Shown here: piece after piece, positions 23,601 to 38,600 of the stretch | How the letters are laid out: each line of letters begins with the position of its first letter | How positions within the stretch are numbered: the stretch's first letter is position 1 | Assembly: GCA_027627225.1 (NCBI GenBank) | Contig: CM051028.1 | Location: forward strand, 13,826,701 to 13,890,700 | Source of the DNA: Congeria kusceri | Lineage: Eukaryota; Mollusca; Bivalvia; Myida; Dreissenidae | DNA length: 64,000 nt | Direction of reading: 5' to 3' | The notes under the pieces: model-generated | Databases searched by the model: none | What the model saw: the letters and a program-made list of their open reading frames with translations, nothing else | What the model was told of the DNA's origin: nothing | Made by a program: the position numbers and the translations under genes

Positions 23601-26600
23601 AATAAAAAAGCTGTGTGTTCACACATATGGATACAAACACAATACAATTGGTAAACATGAAAATTAAGTATTTTAAACCATTCCTTTTGATCTTTTTCTT
23701 TTAAAACTCAGTAAGTCCCAGACTAACAAAATACAAAATAAAATGAGATGCAATTAAAATTACAACAGCAAAAAACAAGCTAGGAAATAGCATTCTAGTC
23801 TTATCAATACTGGTCAGAATACAGCTCATCAAATTAAGAGTCTTTAAGCCAGATGCCAATTTCACTGGAGGTTATACATGTTTCTTATATGTTGCAAAGC
23901 TGTTGATAATGTTTATATGAGGCGTGTCGTGGGAAAAACAGGCTTAATTCATGTGCGTAAAGTGTCGTCCCGGATCAGCCTGTGCAGTCCCCACAGGCTG
24001 ATCCGGGATGACACTCCGCTTTTATGGTATTTTATGTTTTAAGAAAGTCTCTTCTAAACATAAATTCACTGTAGGCGGAAAGTGTCGTCCCAGATTAGCC
24101 TGTGCGGACTGCAGCGGATAATCCGGGATGACACTACGCTCATGCATTAAACCCAGTTTTCTCACGACATGCCTCATATGTTTTTTTGGGGGCAGGATTA
24201 CAAGACAGTGAGTGAGCTTCTGGAGAGAAATCAATGGTTTGCAAACGCTAAGCAGTTCTTGGTCCATCGCATCAGAGCAGAGTATGCCTTCAAGATCAAG
24301 AATGACCCCATGGAGGCCTTCACTATTCTCAAAAAATGGTATGCAAATAATAAGTGCATATTTTGAGATTGAATTGAGATATCAAGTATGGCAAACTGTG
24401 ACTTATGTAAACATGTAGACGATTGGATTTCTGTAATTTATTTTTGAAACTGTGTGGTGGGTTTAAAATCAGTTGTCTTCGTTAGTGCTAGATTGCCTCT
24501 GGCTAGTAGCATTTCTTATTGGCTTATAAACTATCTAATTGGCTTCTAAAATTTCTGAAAATACTTGAAAGTGAAGCATACTTTCACACTCTCTGAAGGA
24601 CTTATTTCTAAATAACAGGTATTTTTGTAAAATCAAAAATGTTGGCTACTAATTCATGTTTCTTAGCTCCACCCTGGAACTGTTGTCCAATAAATATGTT
24701 AACCTTTAACTCTGGAAAACAGCTTAGTCGAGAGTTGTTATGCCCCCAGCATCTTGATGCAGGAAGCATAAAGTGATTGTCCTGTCCGTCCTTCCATCCG
24801 TCCGTGACAAGTTTAAGTAGATTTTACCGTTTCCTCTACCACCAACATCGCTTACTACAACACTTTAATACTTACACAGTTGTTGCTCCTGATCATTCCC
24901 TATTTACCCATATCACCCAACCTCACTTTGACCTTGACCTAATTTGCACTTAGAATAATTCAAATGGGCTGTTTCTTGTGACAAGGTTAAGTAGATTTTA
25001 CCGTTTCGTGACGTCTAGCACCAACACCGCTTACTTAAACACTTTAATACTTACATCGTTGTTGCTTATGACCATTCCCTATCCACCCATATCAACCAAC
25101 CTCACTTTGACCTTGACCTTGACCTAAATTGCACTTAGAATAATCCAAATGGGCTGTTTCTTGTGACAAGGTTAAGTAGATTTAACCGTTTCGTCTAGCA
25201 CCAAAACCGCTTACTACAACACTTTAATACTTACATACTTACACCGTTACTGCTTATGACCATTCCCTATCCACCCATATCACCCAACCTCACTTTGACC
25301 TTGCCCTTGACCTAATTTGAACTTAGAATAATTCAAATGGGCTGTTTCTTGGTTAAATAGATTTTACCGTTTCGTCTAGCACCAACACCGCTTGGTACAA
25401 CACTTGGATACTTACACAGTAGTTGCTTATGACCATTGCCTATCCAACCATATCACACAACCTGACTTTGACCTTGACCTAATCTGCACTTAAAATAATT
25501 CAAATGGGCTGTTTCTTGGTTAAGTAGATTTTACCGTTTCGTCTAGCACCAACACTGCATGTTACAACACTTGGATACTTACACAGTAGTTGCTTATGAC
25601 CATCCCCAACCTCACTTTGACCTTGACCTAATTTGCACTTAGAATGATTCAGAAATGCCATTTTTAGCTCGACTATTCGAAGAATAGGTGAGCTTTCCTA
25701 CTACCCCCGGCATCCGCATCTGTGTCCACGTCTGATTTTGGTTAAAGTTTTTATTCAAAAGTCTTGTAACTTCAAAACTACATAAGTTATTCACTTGAAA
25801 CTTGGAATATACCTTTGTCATCAACTCCAGTGTCAAGGGCAACATTCCCCATTACTCTGTTTTGTATTTTGACAGAGTTATGCCCCTTTTCACATAGATT
25901 TTCTGGTTAATGTTTATATTCCAAAGTTTTGTAACTTCAAACCTACATAAGTTATTTACTTGAAACTTGTAACTAACCTTTGTCATCAACTCCAGTATCA
26001 AGGGCGACATTCCGTATAACTCTGTTTTGTATTTTGACATAGTTATGCCCCTTTTTCACAAAGATTTTCTTGTTAAAGTTTATATTCGAAAGTTGTGTAA
26101 CTTCAAAACTACATAAATTATTCGCTTGAAACTTGGAATATACCTTTGTCATCATATCCAGTGTCAGGGGCAGCATTTCCCATAACTGTGTTTTGTATTT
26201 TGACAGATTTATGCCCCTTTTTCACTTAGATTTTCTGGTTAAAGTTTATATTCAAAAGTTTTGTAACTTCAAAAATACATATGTTATTCACTTGAAACTT
26301 GGAAATAACCTTTGTCATCAACTCCAGTTTCAAGGGCAACATTCCCCATAACTCTGTTTTGTATTTGACAGAGTTATGCCCCTTTTTCACAAAGATTTTC
26401 TGGTTGAAGTTAATATTCAAATGTTGTGTAACTTCCAATACTACAAAAACTATTGATTTGAAACTTGGAATATACGTTTGTCAGCAACGCCAGTATCAGG
26501 GTGAACATTCCCCATAACTCTATTTTGTATTTTGATGAGTTATGTCCCTTTTTCACATAGATTTTCTGGTTAAAGTTTATATTCTAAAGTTTTGTAACTT

Positions 26601-29600
26601 CAAAACTACATAAGTTATTCACTTGAAACTTGGAACTAACCTTTATCATCAACTCTAATACCAGGGGCAACATTACCCATAAATCTATTTTGTATTTTGA
26701 TGAGTTATGTCCCTTTTTCACATAGATTTTCTGGTTAAAGTTTATATTCGAAAGTTGTGTAACTTCAAAACTACATAAATTATTCACTTGAAACTTGGAA
26801 TATACCTTTGTCATCATATCCAGTGTCAGGGGCAACATTTCCCATAACTCTGTTTTGTATTTGACAGAGTTATGCCCCTTTTTCACAAAGATTTTCTGGT
26901 TGAAGTTAATATTCAAATGTTGTGTAACTTCCAATACTACAAAAACTATTGATTTGAAACTTGGAATATACCTTTGTCAGCAACGCCAGTATCAGGGTGA
27001 ACATTCCCCATAACTCTATTTTGTATTTTGATGAGTTATGTCCCTTTTTCACATAGATTTTCTGGTTAAAGTTTATATTCTAAAGTTTTGTAACTTCAAA
27101 ACTACATAAGTTATTCACTTGAAACTTGGAACTAACCTTTATCATCAACTCTAGTACCAGGGGCAACATTACCCATAAATCTATTTTGTATTTTGATGAG
27201 TTATGTCCCTTTTTCACATAGATTTTCTGGTTAAAGTTTATATTCGAAAGTTGTGTAACTTCAAAACTACATAAATTATTCACTTGAAACTTGGAATATA
27301 CCTTTGTCATCATATCCAGTGTCAGGGGCAACATTTCCCATAACTCTGTTTTGTATTTGACAGAGTTATGCCCCTTTTTCACAAAGATTTTCTGGTTGAA
27401 GTTAATATTCAAATGTTGTGTAACTTCCAATACTACAAAAACTATTGATTTGAAACTTGGAATATACCTTTGTCAGCAACGCCAGTATCAGGGTGAACAT
27501 TCCCCATAACTCTATTTTGTATTTTGATGAGTTATGTCCCTTTTTCACATAGATTTTCTGGTTAAAGTTTATATTCTAAAGTTTTGTAACTTCAAAACTA
27601 CATAAGTTATTCACTTGAAACTTGGAACTAACCTTTATCATCAACTCTAGTACCAGGGGCAACATTACCCATAACTCTATTTTGTATTTTGATGAGTTAT
27701 GTCCCTTTTTCACATAGATTTTCTGGTTAAAGTTTATATTCGAAAGTTGTGTAACTTCAAAACTACATAAATTATTCACATTATTCAAGGGCAACATTCC
27801 CCATAACTCTGTTTTGTATTTGACAGAGTTATGCCCCTTTTTCACAAAGATTTTCTGGTTGAAGTTAATATTCAAATGTTGTGTAACTTCCAATACTACA
27901 AAAACTATTCATTTGAAACTTGGAATATACCTTTGTCAGCAACGCCAGTATCAGGGTGAACATTCCCCATAACTCTATTTTGTATTTTGATGAGTTATGT
28001 CCCTTTTTCACATAGATTTTCTGGTTAAAGTTTATATTCTAAAGTTTTGTAACTTTAAAACTACATAAGTTATTCACTTGAAACTTGGAACTAACCTTTA
28101 TCATCAACTCTAGTACCAGGGGCAACATTACCCATAACTCTATTTTGTATTTTGATGAGTTATGTCCCTTTTTCACATAGATTTTCGGGGCAACATTTCC
28201 CATAACTCTGTTTTGTATTTTGACACATTTATGCCCCTTTTTCACTTAGATTTTCTAGTTAAAGTTTATTTTCAAAAGTTTTGTAACTTCAAAAATACAT
28301 ATGGTATTCACTTGAAACTTGGAACTAACCTTTGTCATCAACTCCAGTATCAAGGGCAACATTCCCCATAACTCTGTTTTGTATTTGACAGAGTTATGCC
28401 CCTTTTTCACATAGATTTTCTGGTTGAAGTTAATATTCAAATGTTGTGTAACTTCCAATACTACAAAAACTATTCACTTGAAACTTGGAATATACCTTTG
28501 TCAGCAACTCCAGTATCAGGGTGAACATTCCCCATAACTCTATTTTGTATTTTGATGAGTTATGTCCCTTTTTCACATAGATTTTCTGGTTAAAGTTTAT
28601 ATTCTAAAGTTTTGTAACTTCAAAACTACATAAGTTATTCACTTGAAACTTGGAACTAACCTTTATCATCAACTCTAGTACCAGGGGCAACATTACCCAT
28701 AACTATATTTTGTATTTTGACAGAGTTATGCCCCCTTTTCACTTAGATTTTCTGTTCAAAGTTTATATTCAAAAGTTTGGTAACTTCAAAACTACATATG
28801 TTATTCACTTGAAACTTGGAACTAACCTTTGTCATCAACTCTAGTATCAGGGGCAACATTACCCATAACTATGTTATATATTTTGACAGAGTTATGCCCC
28901 TTTTTCACATAGATTTTCTGGTTTAAGTTTATATTCAAAAGTTTTGTTACTTCAAAACTACATAAGTTATTCACTTGAAGCTTGGAACTAACCTTCGTCA
29001 TCAACTCTAGTATCAGAGGCAACATTACCCATCACTCTGTTTTGTATTTTGACAGAGTTAGCCCACGTTTTATATATACTTTGTGGTTAAAGTTTTTGTT
29101 CCAAAGATTTATGAACTATACAAGGCTTCACTTAATAATATTGTATTTTAACAAATTTATGCCCCTTTCACTATCCAAAATATGTACCAACTGAAATACT
29201 TTGCATAGTCGAGCGCGCTGTCCTCTGACAGCTCTTGTTATGCCCCCAGCATCTTGATGCGGGAGGCATATAGTGATTGTTCTTTCTGTCCATCCTTCCG
29301 TCCTTGAAAAGGTTGAGTAGATTTTAACGTTTCCTCTAGCACCAAGACTGCTTACTACAACACTTCGATACTTACACATTTGTTGTTTATGACCATTCCC
29401 TATCCACCCATATCACCCAACCTCACTTTGACCTTGACCTCGACCTAATTTGGACTTATAATAACTCAAAAGTGCCATTTCTTGGTTAACTAGATTTTAC
29501 CATTTCGTCTAGCACCAACACCGCTTACTACAACACTTGAATATTTACACAGTTGTTACTTATGACCGTTCCCAATCCACCCATATCACCCAACCTCACT

Positions 29601-32600
29601 TTGACCTTGACCGTGACCTAATTTAGACTAAGAAATGGGCTATCCAGCACCAACTGGGGGCATGTGTGTTTATAAAACACAGAATCTTGTTTTATTTCTT
29701 GGTTCTTGGATCCACAAACACATTTTTTCCAAAAAGCGAAAAAAAAAATTGAGGCAGTACACCTAAAGAATCGTGGATATTTATTTTGAAGAAAGGAGAG
29801 GCTTTTAAGGGACAGTTTTCCTTATATGGCTATATTGAAATCTTAAACAATCTTTTTGTTAAAAGCCATCATGATGCTTTAAACTCAGGTGAGCGACCTA
29901 GTCCATCTTGGCCCTCTTGTTTTTTATGCCCCCGAAGGGAACTTCGGGGCATATAGCAATCGAATCGTCCGTCCATCCATCTCGCTTCTTGTGCAGAGCA
30001 TGACACCATTAGTATTGAAGGGATTCAAAAGAAACTTCATATAATGATAAAGGACAATGAGAGGAAGTGCAGAGTACAAGGACAACAACTCTTTCTTCAA
30101 TGTGTACGGAGTTATTGCCCTTTGTTTAATGTTCTTGTCCGGAGCATATCTCCAGTAGTATTGAAGGGATTCAAATGAAACTTCATATCATATAATGATA
30201 GAGGACAATGAGGGGAAGTGAAGAGCACAAGGACCACAACGTTTATTCAATATTTACAGAGTTATTGCCTTTTGTTTTATTTTCTTATGTGAAGCATTAA
30301 TTTTCTTGTGCAGAGCATAACTCCATTTTGAAGGGATTCAAATGAAACTTCATGTATAGATAGAGGACAATGAGTGGAAGTGCAGAGCACAAGGACCACA
30401 GCTCTTTCTTCAATATTTACAGAGATATTGCCCTTTGTTTAATTTTCTTGTGCAGAGCATAACTTCATTAGTATTGAATGGCTTAAAATGGAACTTCATT
30501 TAATGATAGAGGACAACAAGAGGAAGTGCAGAGCACAAGGACCACAACACTTTCTTCAATATTTATGGAGTCATTGCCCTTTGTTTTATTTCCTTATGTG
30601 AAGCATTAATTTTCTTTGGCGGAGCATAACTAGATTTGTATTAAAGTGATTCAGATGACACTTCATATAATAATAGAGGATAATTAGAGGAAGTGCAGAG
30701 CACAAAGACCACAACTCTTTCTTCAATATTTACAGAGTTATTGCCCTTTGTTTAATGTTTTTGCGCGGAGCATAACTCTATTAGTATTGAAGGGATTCAA
30801 ATGAAGCTTAATATAATGCTAGAGGACAATGAGAGAAAGTGCAGAGCACAAGGACCACAACTCTTTCTCCAATATTTACGGAGTTATTGCCCTTTGTTTT
30901 ATTTCCTTATGTCAAACATTAATTTTCTTGTGCGGAGCGTTACTCCATTAGTATTGAAGGGATTCAAATAAAACTTCATATAATGCTAGAGGACAATGAG
31001 AGGAAGTGCAGAGCACAAGGACCATAACTCTTTCTTCAATATTTACAGAGTTATTGCTCTTTGTTTAATTTTCTTGTGCGGAGCTTAAGTTTACTAGTAT
31101 TGAATGGATTAAAATGAAACTTCATATAATAATAGAGGACAATGAGAGGAAGTGCAGAGCACAAGGACCACAGCTCTTTCTTCAATATTTATGGAGTAAT
31201 TGCCTTTTGTTTATTTTTTTGTACAGAGCATAAGTCGATTAGTATTTAATGGATTTTAAATAAAACCGAATATATTGATAGAGGACATTGAAAGGAAGTG
31301 CAGAGAACAAGGACCATGACTCTTTCATCAATATTTATGGAGTTATTACCCTTCTGTTAATTTTCTAGTGCAGTGCATAACTCCATTAGTATTGAAGTGA
31401 TTTAAAATAAAACCACATATATTGATACAGGATGTTGAGAGGAAGTGCAGGGTACAAGGACCATAATTTTTTTTGTACGAAGCGTCATTTTTGCCAACAT
31501 GTAACTGACATTGTGTTGCCCACCTCTGTCAAGCATAAGCTTCGGGGGCATACGTCACATCCTGTGACAAGCCTTGTCTTTTGTAAGAACGAAATAACTT
31601 TGAGTATTTTAGTTCAACCTGTCAAATTATGTTGTAATATTTTCAGTGCCGAGGACTCTAGTATGACTCTGACCAACAGTCCAGCATACCTTGTGTTCAG
31701 ACACAACCTGGCATTGGAGTTGTGGAAAACCAGGCATTTTGAAGGTAATGAGTTCAAGGTAAAAAGAAGGGTTGGTCGGGCCACCAGGAACAAAGGCTGT
31801 AATTAGGGAAAGATCTAGGATCAAAAAAGGTACATGGTGAGGCTAGAAAGGAGCAGGGTGGAAAGCCGAACCAGTTTGTTGACATTTTCTTTCTAATATT
31901 TTGCTTAACCCAGGGTTTGCATGAGTTTAATGTTTCGGTTTAAGGTTTTTGAGCATTGCCTATTCATATTTCTTTGAATATTTGCAACACCACATTAAAT
32001 TTCAAAAGATATTCAACATCTCTGTGTTGACCAGCACGGAGGGGCAGCAGGGGGGGGGGGGGGGACCAAAAAGGAGCAGGGTGCTGTGCCCTGCTATTTT
32101 GCTCTACCTCTTTTCATTTGTAATGTTTCTGTAATCACAATCACACTTGCTTAAAGGTACATGCTGATATTAATAGATTTATGAAATTTTCGTTTGTGTC
32201 TGTCACTCCCCACTTAATATTAATAAAACTAAAATAAGCAGAATGGTTCCCATTGTGAGTTTTCTTGTCTGCTTAGGCCACTGACTGGATAACAGCAATG
32301 TTCTGGGACCCTATTCACCAACCAATTATTAGACTTAAGACTTAAGAAGATTGTAACGGTTCTGTCCTTAAAAGGTCGTTAATCTGAATTTTGCCTGATA
32401 TTAACCTTAACAAATTTTAGCGTTCTTTATTTAGAATGATTTATTAATGACATACATGTAAGCAACATTGATACTCGGCATACTTGCACACACACAAGCA
32501 TTATTTCTTGAGTCTTTGTCATTTATTAATTCTTGAAGTATAAAAAAGGGTGGTAAATACGGGCCCAGGGCCTGTATTCAGAAAGCTCCAACGAAAGGTT

Positions 32601-35600
32601 GTACTTACCGTATTTATTCTATGTTTTCAGACACACTAAGTTTTCGGACACCCACAAAATCTGTCAAAATAATTTTTTTTGGCGGCTCTATATTTTCAGA
32701 CACTTTCAGAAAAGGAATTAAAATGTGATTCTATGTTTTCTGACGGAGAATTTATGTCAACTATATAAGTATTGGCAATTAACACCAATTATACTAAAAC
32801 CTTTCATAGGGAGCGACAGGTTTCATCACAGACGTCTCTCCTACTGTTTGCCAAATTCATCTTGCCAAAAATTTGCAGCACCATTCTGCATGTCAATTTT
32901 CAAGTTAGGGACAATATTATGGCTTCAATAAACAACCTCGTGTCAAAAATTAACACCTCCGGCTATAAACGAAGTCCATATCCGTAGACAACTATACAAA
33001 CAAGTACGTAGCTTATTTGCGATTTTTACTAATTGAATCTTAGTTTTTTGGACATATTTGGATCAATTATTTTTTTGTGAATCTAAGTTTTCAGACGCTG
33101 AAAAAAATAATTATTTTTACCCGTCTGAAAACATAGAATTAATACAGTAAGAAAAAAAAAAAATCTCTACGTGAAGCAACCACAGACTTAAGGAATTTTT
33201 ATAGATCTACGGAATATACTTAAGTTTCTCCTAAGGAGCTTTGTGAATACGGGCCCTAATCATCTTGCTGAAATCTCACATTACACAAATGTGGCGCGTC
33301 GTGAGAAAACCGGTCTTAATGCATGTGCGTAGTGTCGTTTCGGATTAGCCTGTGCTAACCATAAGTCCAGTTTAGGCGGAAAGTGCCGTCCCGGATTAGC
33401 CTGTGCGGACTGCACAGGCTAATCCGGGACGACACTTTACGCACATGCATTAAGTCCGGTTTTACGACGCGCCTCAAATTTATTCACATTAATCAGCCTT
33501 TTTCAGCATTCAAAGATATTTGATATTTTATTTCAGAGGCAATTGAAGCGTTTTCATTTCACAGCAAATCTTCGGACCAAACTGACATCGAAAACAGGAC
33601 CACAAAACGTCTGCCTGACTTTGTGTGGTTTTCCCAAGCACCTCAGAACTTTGACCAGGTTTGTAGTGAAATACATGGCCAGGGGCCACGTCCACAAAGC
33701 TCCTAACAACAATCCTAACTTAAGTCATAATATGTACAAAATTCAAATAAAAATGTCCGAAATTTTAATATAAAAGCAATATGGTAAAATAGAGAGCATT
33801 ATATTATGTTGATTCTTTACCTGATTGAAACAATTTAAGACAAAATTATCTTTAAATGAACCAGCCACAAACTTAAGGAATGTTATGATTTTAAGAACTT
33901 TACTTAGGTATTCACTATAAATCTTCGTGGATATAACCCCAGGCCCTTCATTCTATAACTGATCAGGAGTAGCTGATCAAAAAGTCTCGTTTTTCCCATT
34001 CACTGACCCATTCATTGTCCCAAATGGTGAATAATATACCAGTATATAATTATTGTATTAACCTGTCAAACACAATCTCCAAATTCTGGGGGTTGCAGGT
34101 TTCTTCCCATAGCAAAGAATTTATGACCGAGGTGTCAGTATTAATACCGCAATCATCGTATAGATTACTATACATTTTAGTAATTTTAAAATTAATTCCA
34201 CCATTGCTAAATTCTTAATGAATTACATGTTTATGTTCAACACATTTAGATTTCTCAAATTGACATGACACTATAGCTTTTTGGTTGGTTGTAATGTTTA
34301 AAAAAAAAATAAAGAATAAAAAAAAATCTGAACAGTTCTGGTTTTCATACATTTCAGGCATGTCGTGGGAAAACCGGGTTTAATGCATGTGCATAAAGTT
34401 TTGTCCTGGATTAGCCTGTGCAGTCCGGACAGGCTAATGGGGGACAACACTTTCCATCTACAGTGGATTTATGTTTAGAAGAGACTTCTTTGAAACAGAA
34501 AATACCATAAAAGCAGAAAGTTAGCACAGGCTAATCCAGGACGACACTTTACACACATGCATTAAGCCGATTTTCCCATGACTGGCGTCATTTATATATC
34601 AAACGAAGCTGTAACTGAAAACACACATCCTTGGTCATGTGATTGCAGGTGTTGCGGGTGGTATCAGCAATGTGCGAGGCCGGTGTATTCAACGTGATGT
34701 ACCGGAGACACCAGGTTCTGGAGAAACTGCTCCAGGCGGTCAAACCAAAGTATGTGCTTCTTAGATGACCTGTTCGTTATTTTAGGGATTCAATTACTAA
34801 GTTTGTAAAACATGTATTAGCCTGGGCCTTGAATCGAAAGTTATCAGTACTTGAATCAAAAGTTATCAGCACTTGAATCCAAAGTTATCAGTACTTGAAT
34901 CGAAAGTTATCAGTACTTGAATCGAAAGTTATCAGTACTTTTTAGCTCATCTGAGCACAAAGTATAGGGTGACTGTTCTGTGGCGTCCATCAACCATAAT
35001 TCGTCAACAATTAGCTTGTGGATGCCATACAGACTTCACTTGTCATTCATTCTTTACCAAACTTGCACAGTTTGTGTATGACCATAAATCTCGGATAAGT
35101 TCGATAATGAGCCAAATCGGACCAGGAATACTAAAGGTATTGCCCATTTTAAATAAGAAAAATGGACTTGGTGCAACATAGATAACTTCATTTGAAAATG
35201 GACTTTGTGCAACATAGATACTTCATTTAAAAATGGACTTTGTGTAAAATAGGGACTTCATTTTTCATCTAATCTTGACCAAACTTGCACAGCTTCTGTA
35301 CAACCATAAGATCTCACAATAATACAAAAATTGCCAAAAAAAAGCGCTACAAACACCAGAGTTATTTTTTTTGTGAAAAAAATGAAAGACATGGATTATG
35401 TGCAGGATAGTTAGTAGGGATGGCAACGAATAACAAAACGCAATTCGAATATTCGAATTCAATAATCAAATAATATTTGAATATTCGTTCATTTTTTTTT
35501 AAATGTCTGAGTCTTTGTGTTTATTTATCCAGGGTGTATAACAGGTAAACAAATTGATGTGTCGTTAAAAACTGTTCTTATTGTTGTCGACTCTATGAAT

Positions 35601-38600
35601 TTAATATGAATTTTTCCATCACCATCATCATTATCATCATCATCAATCATCATCATCCGATTCATTGATGTCATCATAAAACAGTTCTTAGATTTTATTT
35701 TGAATCATTTACTTGGTCATACATTTATTAATAGTAAACAGATCTATGCACTTCAAACATCGCAAAACAGATACCCAATACACAAAGTAATCTGACAATT
35801 TAATAAACACGTTAATGAACGAGAAGACTTTGAGATTAATCGGGAAACACATAGAATAATATACCAGTGCTGTTTTACTGATTTTTGTTTGTTACATTGA
35901 GCAAATAAATGCTTAAAAGTCGGCATGAAAAATGTTGTTGTTATTGCATCGCTAATTAAAGGAATGAAATTAAATTAATAGTAACACCGAAACCGCATAA
36001 TGCACCATACATTGTTCAAACATTTGTCTCCAATTAGCGTCAATGTGAAAACATCGGTCTCCAATTAGCTTTAGTTTGGCGCCCAAATAATGTTACGTAC
36101 AAACTGCGCAAATAACGGTCTCTTCTTAGGGTCCGTTTACGACTCGATTGTCACAGTTTGCTTAATATGTTATCTCCCACTATGCATACGGGTATCAATG
36201 TTGTTAAATAACATGTCAACGTGTCTAATTAGGTAACGGTGAAAACATAATGATCGCGGATTATAGAATTAAACTAATCATGGAAAAAAAAAATTATTTT
36301 ATTTTTTTGGCCATTCGAATACTCATTTAATATTTGAATATTCGGTCAAGTATTCGAATATTTGATTATTCGTTGACATCCCTAATAGTTAGAGACTTCT
36401 TTTTTTTTTAATTTATCTCATTTACACTCGTTTCATTCAAACTTAAAACATTTATTCCTTATTCCCCATATTAAAATGAACCTAAAGGCCACATTTGATA
36501 ACTCTAGTTTGAAATTTTTCAAAGTTATGGGCTTTTTTACACTTAGAAATAAGCTATTTGGGTAGGTTAAAGTTAAGCTATTCGGATAGGTTACAATTTT
36601 TCGGTAATCTAGTTTGTCAGGAATGGCTTGTGGGATTTCATTCTAACTTAAAACACTTATTCCCTATATAAGAATGAACCTATAGGACAATTTTGATAAC
36701 TCTAGTTTGAAATTTTTTAAAATTATGGCACAGCTTCTGAAATTTGACACATGGTCCCAACTGGTATAACTAAACATGCATCTGTATTGCACCTGTCGAT
36801 AGCCAGGTGAACAGAAGCAGTAGGCCTGACATGCATCTGTATTGCATCTATTAATTGCCAGGTCCACAACAGAAGTACGCTGGACAGGCCTTTTGTATTG
36901 CGCTTGTCGAGTGCCAGGTCAACAACTGAATAATCTGGGTCAGTTTGTAAGCTATTACATTTAGATGTCAGAACTGATATCTGTCATTGCCAGTACTAAG
37001 GTGAGCGCTTTGGGCAATCATGGCCGTCTTGTTGTTTTTGGTTGCCAGTCATTGATCTCTTATTAGAATTTCGTTTTCAAAAGAACACACAGAACAGCTA
37101 GTGAGCAAATAATTATGTCTGTAGGCATTCACAAAGCATAATGCCATGATATAAACATGGCATCATATACATCGGCTATTTTGATAATTAATAATGCTAA
37201 CATAGCATCATGTACATTGGCTCTTTTGGCAACTGATAACAGAAACATAGCATCATGTACATTGGCTATTTTGGCAACTGAATGCATACATAGCATCATG
37301 TACATTGACTCTTAAGGCAACTGATAACAGTAACATAGCATCATGTACATTGGCTATTTTGGCAACTGATAACAGTAACATAGCATCATGTACATTGGCT
37401 CTTAAGGCAACTGATAACAGTAACATAGCATCATGTACATTGGCTATTTTGGCAACTGATAACAGTAACATAGCATCATATACATTGGCTATTTTAGCAA
37501 CTGATAACAGTAACATAGCATCATGTACATTGGCTATTTTGGCAACTGATAATGCATACATAGCATCATGTACATTGGCTCTTAAGGCAACTGATAACAG
37601 TAACATAGCATCATGTACATTAGCTATTTTGGCAACTGATAACAGTAACATAGCATCATATACATTGGCTCTTTTGGCAACTGATAACAGTAACATAGCA
37701 TCATGTACATTGGCTATTTTGACAATTAATAATGCTAATGAAGCATCATGTACATTGGCTATTTTGGCAACTGATAACAGTAACATAGCATCATGTACAT
37801 TGGCTATTTTGACAACTGATAGCGGTAACATGGCATCATATCCATTGGCTATTTTGACAACTAATAATGCTAACATAGCATCATGTACATTGGCTCTTTT
37901 GGCAACTGATAACAGTAACATAGCATCATGTACATTGGCTATTTTGACAACTGATAATGCTAGCATAGCATCATGTACATTGGCTATTTTGGCAACTGAT
38001 AACAGTAACATAGCATCATGTACATTGGCTCTTTTGGCAACTGATAACAGTAACATAGCATCATGTACATTGGCTATTTTGGCAACTGATAACAGTAACA
38101 TAGCATCATGTACATTGGCTCTTTTGGCAACTGATAACAGTAACATAGCATCATATACATTGGCTATTTTTACAACTAATAATGCTAACATAGCATCATG
38201 TACATTGGCTATTTTGACAACTGATAATGCTTACATTGCATCATGTACATTGGCTCTTTTGGCAACTGATAACAGTAACATAGCATCATGTGCATTGGCT
38301 ATTTTGACAACTGATAATGCTAACATAGCATCATGTACATTGGCTATTTTGACAACTGATAATGCTTACATAGCATCATGTACATTGGCTCTTTTGGCAA
38401 CTGATAACAGTAACATAGCATCATGTACATTGGCTATTTTGACAACTAATAATGCTTACATAGCATCATGTACATTGGCTCTTTTGGCAACTGATAACAG
38501 TAACATAGCATCATGTACATTGGCTATTTTGACAACTAATAATGCTTACATAGCATCATGTACATTGGCTATTTTGACAACTAATAATGCTTACATAGCA

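Larger units (their letters stand above)
34941..37034 (+). repeat. Tandem-core repeat family G, split by a hAT element
   Basis: It opens TTTTAGCTCATCTGAGCACA with AAGTATAGGGTGACTGTTCT and CTTTACCAAACTTGCACAG. It is interrupted at 35415-36384, then resumes AGAGACTTC and carries family-A-like text (TAAAATGAACCTAAAGGCCA). It closes AAGGTGAGCGCTTTGGGCAA, GGCCGTCTTGTTG. Confidence 0.6.

Noticed and set aside
25639..29025. Many 60-116-residue frames on both strands
   Set aside because: All repeat the same tandem-core family A text; near-identical frames at 496-bp offsets reflect the repeat.
37253..38191. 312-residue minus-strand frame
   Set aside because: It is the antisense reading of the 45-bp satellite; a stop-free unit with length divisible by 3 explains it.
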